Of a stretch of DNA of 64,000 bases, positions 59,307 through 64,000 are shown one piece after another (position 1 is the stretch's first letter; the number at the start of each line of letters is the position of its first letter). A program made the position numbers and the translations under genes. Source of the DNA: Herbaspirillum hiltneri N3 (GTDB lineage: Bacteria > Pseudomonadota > Gammaproteobacteria > Burkholderiales > Burkholderiaceae_D); contig NZ_CP011409.1 of assembly GCF_001267925.1 (NCBI RefSeq), positions 186,001 to 250,000 on the forward strand, read 5' to 3'. A model generated the notes under the pieces. It was not told the origin of the DNA. It was given only the letters and a program-made list of their open reading frames with translations, and ran no database searches.

Positions 59307-62093
59307 ATGCAAAAAACCTTGTTGTTAGTTGATGGTTCCAGTTACCTCTATCGTGCATTCCATGCTCTGCCCGACATGCGTAACGCGGAAGGCGCGCCGA
59401 CCGGTGCGTTGTACGGCATCATCAATATGCTGCGCCGACTGCGTAATGATTATCCTGCAAGTTACATCGCTTGTATATTCGACGCCAAGGGCAAGACTTT
59501 CCGCGACGACCTGTACGCCGAGTACAAGGCTACACGCAAATCGATGCCGGAAGATCTGGCGTTGCAAATCGAACCGATCCACGCAGCCGTGCGCGCGCTC
59601 GGCTGGCCGATCTTGATGGTCGAAGGCATCGAGGCCGACGACGTCATCGGCACGCTGGGCGTGCGCGCCGCCGAAGAAGGACTCAAGACCATCGTCTCCA
59701 CCGGCGACAAGGACATGGCGCAACTGGTCAACGACCACGTCACGCTGGTCAACACCATGAGCAACGAAACCATGGATCGCGCCGGCGTGATCGGCAAATT
59801 CGGCGTACCGCCGGAACGCATCGTCGATTACCTCAGCCTCATCGGCGACACTGTCGACAACGTTCCCGGCGTCGAAAAGTGCGGCCCCAAAACCGCCGTG
59901 AAATGGCTCACCCAATACGACTCGCTCGACGGCGTCATTGCCAACGCCGACAAGATCAGCGGCGTGGTCGGCGAGAACCTGCGCAAGGCCTTGCCCTGGC
60001 TGCCGCAAGCGCGCGTGCTGGTGACCGTGAAGACCGACTGCGATCTGTCGGCGCACATGGGCACCATCCTTGAGTCGCTCACCGTGCAACCCAATGACAA
60101 TGCGGCGCTGCGCGAGATTTTCACGCGCTACAACTTCCGCACCTGGCTGCGCGAGCTGGACGCGGCTTCAGCTTCGGGTGCCGATGCTGCAGCCAAGCCG
60201 GCATCTGCATCTGCAACCGGCGCGGTCGCCGCCGATGCTGCCACAGGTCCCGCGCAAGTCGGCCTGTTCGACGCCAGCGCAGCGATCGCCAAGGAATACG
60301 AAACCGTCCTGACCGAAGCGCAACTCGATGCCTGGATCGCCACCATCAATGCGGCCAAGCTCACTGCGGTGGACACCGAAACAACTTCGCTGGTTCCCAT
60401 GCAGGCGCAACTGGTCGGCATTTCGCTGTGCTGCGAAGCGGGGCGTGCGGCTTACATTCCGGTCGCGCACAACTACCAGGACATGCCGGCGCAACTGCCG
60501 CGCGAACTGGTGCTGGCCAGGCTCAAGCCTTGGCTGGAGGACGACAGCAAGCCCAAGCTCGGACAGAATCTCAAATACGACAGCCACATCTTCGCCAACC
60601 AGGGCATACAGTTGCGTGGCATCGTGCACGACACGCTGCTGGAATCCTATGTGTTCGAATCGCACCGCACGCACGACATGGACAGCCTGGCGCTGCGCCA
60701 TCTGAACCGCACCACGATCAGCTACACCGACGTGTGCGGCAAGGGCGCTTCGCAAATCGGTTTCGACCAGGTCGAGATCGGACGCGCCACCGACTATGCG
60801 GCGGAGGATGCCGACGTTACACTGGCGCTGCACCAGGCCATGTGGCCGCAAGTCGAGAACGACGCCAAGCTGCGCTATATCTACGAAAAAATCGAAGTAC
60901 CGACCTCGGTGGTGCTGCAAAAGATCGAGCGCAACGGTGTACTGATCGACGCCGCCATCCTCGCCACGCAATCGAATGAACTCGGCAAGCGCATGCTCGA
61001 GATCGAGCAGCAGGCGTATGAACTCGCGGGTCAGCCGTTCAACCTGAATTCACCCAAGCAGCTCGGTGAAATCCTGTTCGAGAAACTGCAATTGCCGGTC
61101 GTCAAAAAGACGCCGTCCGGCACGCCGTCCACCGATGAAGAGGTACTGCAGAAACTGGCCGAAGATTATCCGCTGCCGAAAATCCTGCTCGACTATCGGG
61201 GCTTGTCCAAGCTGAAGTCGACCTACACCGACAAGCTGCCGAAGATGGTTGATCCGACCACCGGCCGCGTGCACACCAACTATGCCCAAGCCGTGGCCGT
61301 CACCGGCCGGCTGGCGTCCAACGATCCCAACCTGCAAAATATCCCGATTCGCACCGCCGAAGGCCGCCGCATCCGCGAAGCCTTCATCGCACCGCCGGGC
61401 AGCACGATCGTTTCCGCCGACTATTCGCAAATCGAGTTGCGCATCATGGCGCACATCTCGGAAGACGCGAACATGCTCAAGGCCTTTGCAGACGGCGAAG
61501 ACATTCACCGCGCCACCGCCGCCGAAATTTTCGGCGTCGGTCTCGGCGACGTCACCAGCGAGCAGCGCCGCTATGCCAAGGTCATCAACTTCGGCCTGAT
61601 CTACGGCATGAGCGCTTTCGGCCTGGCCGGCAATCTCGGCATCGAACGTTCGGCGGCGCAGATGTACATTGACAAGTATTTCCAGCGCTTCTCCAGCGTC
61701 AAGCAATACATGGACAACACGCGCCTTGAAGCCAAGTCGCAGGGCTACGTCGAAACCGTATTCGGCCGCCGCCTGTGGCTGCCCGAGATCAACTCGCCCA
61801 ACGGCCCGCGCCGCCAGGGCGCCGAACGGGCAGCGATCAACGCGCCGATGCAGGGCACCGCCGCGGACCTGATCAAGCTGGCAATGATTTCCGTGCAAGG
61901 CTGGATCGAGCGTGACGGCCTGCAATCCAAACTGATCATGCAGGTGCACGATGAACTGGTGATGGAAGTGCCAGATGCGGAGCTGGCGCTGGTGCGCGAA
62001 AAACTACCGGAACTGATGAAAAATGTTGCGGAGCTCAAGGTGCCGCTGATCGCCGAAGTGGGGACCGGCAAAAACTGGGACCAAGCCCATTAA
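59307..62093 (+). CDS. polA: DNA polymerase I
   Basis: A 928-residue repair and Okazaki-processing polymerase. The 5'-3' exonuclease spans residues 1-~290 (LLVDGSSYLYRAFHALPDMR, EGIEADDVIGTLGVRAAEEG, LIGDTVDNVPGVEKCGPKTA). The 3'-5' proofreading domain is active-looking: TAVDTETTSLVPMQAQLVGI (DxE) and YAAEDADVTLALHQ (YxxxD). The polymerase has motif A IVSADYSQIELRIMAHISED, motif B RRYAKVINFGLIYGMSAFGL and motif C MQVHDELVMEVPDAEL. The start abuts that of the divergent LOG gene and has no obvious ribosome site. Confidence 0.97.
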   Translation: MQKTLLLVDGSSYLYRAFHALPDMRNAEGAPTGALYGIINMLRRLRNDYPASYIACIFDAKGKTFRDDLYAEYKATRKSMPEDLALQIEPIHAAVRALGWPILMVEGIEADDVIGTLGVRAAEEGLKTIVSTGDKDMAQLVNDHVTLVNTMSNETMDRAGVIGKFGVPPERIVDYLSLIGDTVDNVPGVEKCGPKTAVKWLTQYDSLDGVIANADKISGVVGENLRKALPWLPQARVLVTVKTDCDLSAHMGTILESLTVQPNDNAALREIFTRYNFRTWLRELDAASASGADAAAKPASASATGAVAADAATGPAQVGLFDASAAIAKEYETVLTEAQLDAWIATINAAKLTAVDTETTSLVPMQAQLVGISLCCEAGRAAYIPVAHNYQDMPAQLPRELVLARLKPWLEDDSKPKLGQNLKYDSHIFANQGIQLRGIVHDTLLESYVFESHRTHDMDSLALRHLNRTTISYTDVCGKGASQIGFDQVEIGRATDYAAEDADVTLALHQAMWPQVENDAKLRYIYEKIEVPTSVVLQKIERNGVLIDAAILATQSNELGKRMLEIEQQAYELAGQPFNLNSPKQLGEILFEKLQLPVVKKTPSGTPSTDEEVLQKLAEDYPLPKILLDYRGLSKLKSTYTDKLPKMVDPTTGRVHTNYAQAVAVTGRLASNDPNLQNIPIRTAEGRRIREAFIAPPGSTIVSADYSQIELRIMAHISEDANMLKAFADGEDIHRATAAEIFGVGLGDVTSEQRRYAKVINFGLIYGMSAFGLAGNLGIERSAAQMYIDKYFQRFSSVKQYMDNTRLEAKSQGYVETVFGRRLWLPEINSPNGPRRQGAERAAINAPMQGTAADLIKLAMISVQGWIERDGLQSKLIMQVHDELVMEVPDAELALVREKLPELMKNVAELKVPLIAEVGTGKNWDQAH

Positions 62094-62533
62094 TGACCTG
62101 GTGAAGCTACTGCGCGCGCCCGTGTACGGCCTGCGGTGCTCGACGTACTCGCGTACGACTCCGCTCCTCGGCCGCACACGGGCGCGCTCGCTACGCTTCA
62201 CCAGGCCATTGAGCACTGGCAGGTACTCGGAGCGTCATCTTTTCACATGAATTTATATTGATGCACGACAACGCAGATTGATGCAAAATGCATTTTCGGA
62301 AGCAGGGATACACTTGCCGGAAATACAAGATAAAACGAATAACGATAAAAGTTGCAACAACGGCATCGCCCGATGCCGCTTGGGATAACAAACACAAACG
62401 TAGTAGAGACACGAAGCTGTTGCGGTGAAGTTGGCTGTTGCGTCGACGGAAACACAGGCATAGGCAAGACGACGGATTCGGCGGACATTCGCGGGCGACC
62501 GCTTCTCGGACAAGCAGAAACGAGGAGGCGTCA
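62094..62533. promoter_or_regulatory. Intergenic region between polA and the second chemoreceptor
   Basis: About 440 bases without a supported gene. It holds the large inverted repeat at 62097-62205, then an AT-richer stretch that should contain the chemoreceptor promoter. A perfect palindrome CGGCATCG-CC-CGATGCCG (62361-62378) in it may be an operator. No clear sigma-28 or sigma-54 promoter could be matched. Confidence 0.45.
62097..62205. repeat. Large inverted repeat just after polA
   Basis: Outer arms CCTGGTGAAG (62097-62106) and CTTCACCAGG (62196-62205) pair perfectly; after an internal loop, GCGCGCCCGTGT (62114-62125) pairs with ACACGGGCGCGC (62176-62187); the apex contains CGTAC-TCGC-GTACG (62144-62157). 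It begins four bases after the polA stop. No T-tract follows, so it may stabilise the transcript end or be a dispersed repeat unit. Confidence 0.7.
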
Positions 62534-64000
62534 ATGGTTGCAGGGATGAAGGTGGGGACACGGCTGGGGCTGGGGTTCGCGTGGGTGGTATTGCTGCTGA
62601 TCGCGGTGACTGCGTTCGGCTTGTACAACATGGACCAGATGCAGCGGCGGTTCCTCGATGTGGTCGAGGTGAACAATCCTGAGACCAAACTGGTCAACGA
62701 AATGATGGGCACGGTTTCGGAACGCTCCATCTCGCTGCGTAACCTGATGCTGCAGGGTGGTTCCGACGACATCGAAAGAGAAGCCGCCTACATCAAGGCG
62801 CAGACACAGAAATATCAGAGCTCGGAGCAGAAGCTTCGCACCATGTTCGACAAGGATACGGGGGCTGTTGCCGAGAAGAAGGCAGCTATCCAGAAGATCA
62901 AGGCGCAGGGCGATATCGCCCACAAGCTGATCGATCAGGCGGTCGATCTCGGTCTCAAGCGTGAAGCCTATGAACTGGCGCAATTCCTCAAGGACGAATA
63001 CCTGCCGGTGCAAAAGAAATGGCAGACCGAACTGTCCGCACTGGTGGCAGTCGAAGACCGCCTTAACACCGACGCCTCGCAAGCCAGCACCAGTGCATAC
63101 ACGGCTGCGCGCTGGCTCATGCTGGTCACCAGCGCGGTCGGCATCATCACCGCGCTGATCGCGGCAGCGTGGATCACGCGCAACTTGCTGAAGAAGCTCG
63201 GCGGCGAGCCTGACTACGCAGTAGCGATCGCCGGCCAGATCGCCGACGGCGACCTCGCCGTGCACATCGACACCAAGCCGGGGGACAAGGACAGCCTGCT
63301 GATGGCGATGAAGGGCATGCGCGACAAGCTGGCCGCCATCGTCACAGAGGTGCGCGTCGGTTCCGAAACCATCAGCACAGCTTCGACCGAAATCGCTCGC
63401 GGTAATCTCGATCTGTCGTCGCGCACCGAACAGCAGGCCGGCTCGCTCGAAGAAACCGCCTCGTCGATGGAACAGCTAAATTCCACCGTCAAGCAGAACG
63501 CCGAAAATGCGCAGCAGGCCAACCAGCTCGCCGTCGCCGCATCCGACGTCGCAGTACAAGGCGGCAGCATCGTGTCGCAGGTGGTGCAGACCATGGAATC
63601 GATCAACGCGTCGTCGCAAAAGGTGGTCGATATCATCAGCGTGATCGACGGCATCGCCTTCCAGACCAACATCCTCGCCTTGAACGCCGCGGTCGAAGCC
63701 GCGCGCGCCGGCGAGCAAGGGCGCGGCTTCGCCGTGGTGGCGTCGGAAGTGCGCAGCCTGGCCCAGCGCTCGGCCAGCGCCGCCAAGGAAATCAAGGTGC
63801 TTATCGGCGACTCCGTCGGCAAGGTCGAGAACGGCAGCAAGCTGGTCGAACAGGCCGGCGTGACCATGAACGACATCGTCACCAGCATCCGCCGCGTCAC
63901 CGACGTGATGTCCGAAATCACCAGCGCCAACAGCGAACAGAGCAGCGGCATCGAACAGGTCAACGAAGCCATCATCCAGATCGACGACATGACCCAGCAG
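62534..64000 (+). CDS. Methyl-accepting chemotaxis protein (cut by window edge)
   Basis: The frame is open from ATG 62534 (GAGGAGG five bases upstream) to the window end, 489 residues. A first membrane segment ([21 protein letters not shown]) is followed by a periplasmic four-helix-bundle ligand domain (4HB_MCP type, residues ~35-190), a second membrane segment ([20 protein letters not shown]), a HAMP domain and the signalling tip [20 protein letters not shown] with [20 protein letters not shown]. The C-terminus is missing. The tip is almost the same as in the receptor at 53272-54834, but the sensor domains differ completely. Ligand unknown. Confidence 0.92.
   Translation, partial: MVAGMKVGTRLGLGFAWVVLLLIAVTAFGLYNMDQMQRRFLDVVEVNNPETKLVNEMMGTVSERSISLRNLMLQGGSDDIEREAAYIKAQTQKYQSSEQKLRTMFDKDTGAVAEKKAAIQKIKAQGDIAHKLIDQAVDLGLKREAYELAQFLKDEYLPVQKKWQTELSALVAVEDRLNTDASQASTSAYTAARWLMLVTSAVGIITALIAAAWITRNLLKKLGGEPDYAVAIAGQIADGDLAVHIDTKPGDKDSLLMAMKGMRDKLAAIVTEVRVGSETISTASTEIARGNLDLSSRTEQQAGSLEETASSMEQLNSTVKQNAENAQQANQLAVAASDVAVQGGSIVSQVVQTMESINASSQKVVDIISVIDGIAFQTNILALNAAVEAARAGEQGRGFAVVASEVRSLAQRSASAAKEIKVLIGDSVGKVENGSKLVEQAGVTMNDIVTSIRRVTDVMSEITSANSEQSSGIEQVNEAIIQIDDMTQQ

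Noticed and set aside
62330..62400. Possible sigma-28 (flagellar) promoter before the second chemoreceptor, from TAAAAGTT and CCCGAT pieces
   Set aside because: The spacing between the pieces is several bases too long and the -10 part matches poorly.

Overview
The window looks like a piece of a high-GC betaproteobacterial chromosome, most likely Oxalobacteraceae (Herbaspirillum-like) within Burkholderiales. This is inferred from gene order (aroE-mtgA, tyrS-dtd, dusB-fis-purH-ruvC/ruvAB, polA next to a DUF2782-thrB-BPSS1780 operon), from protein style, and from betaproteobacterial families such as BPSS1780. No tRNA, rRNA, CRISPR array, insertion sequence or prophage gene was seen. Gene density is high.

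Left third (1-24800), mainly housekeeping: the end of aroE, mtgA, corA, a glycine-zipper lipoprotein, anmK, an M23 endopeptidase, tyrS-dtd, a PEBP-like protein, a histidine phosphatase, dusB-fis, purH, ruvC, ruvAB with a clear LexA box, a fumarylacetoacetase-fold hydratase, a DUF188 protein, a DUF2147 protein and valS. Three related periplasmic LivK-type binding proteins (2329-3516, 13695-14894, 19915-21069) are scattered among these genes without any permease or ATPase. A DUF808 membrane protein gene in reverse orientation separates ruvC from ruvAB.

Middle (24800-41400), accessory metabolism and thiamine: a LysR regulator is divergent from an SDR, a two-gene (split) transketolase, and a TRAP binding protein with a fused DctQM permease. 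This looks like an uptake-and-catabolism unit for an unidentified organic acid or sugar derivative. A TPP riboswitch with a visible Shine-Dalgarno-sequestering hairpin precedes thiC-thiS-thiG-thiD-thiE; thiO is absent from the cluster. Then come dps, an MFS transporter and a UvrD/PcrA-type helicase. The 695-base gap after the helicase holds two inverted copies of a structured repeat whose differences are base-pair compensating.

Right third (41400-64000): a polyol locus with a sugar kinase and SorC-type regulator running left, and an ABC binding protein, two permeases, a HAD phosphatase, an ATPase, a D-arabinitol/mannitol dehydrogenase, a xylulokinase and a second paralogous binding protein running right. 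It resembles the Pseudomonas mtlEFGKDYZ polyol operon: import polyols, oxidise them to ketoses, then phosphorylate them. After it come a PAS-containing chemoreceptor, the DUF2782-thrB-BPSS1780 operon, a Sel1-repeat/NTF2-like secreted protein, and a LOG-family gene whose start codon abuts that of polA head to head. polA is followed by a large inverted repeat and by a second chemoreceptor that runs off the window.
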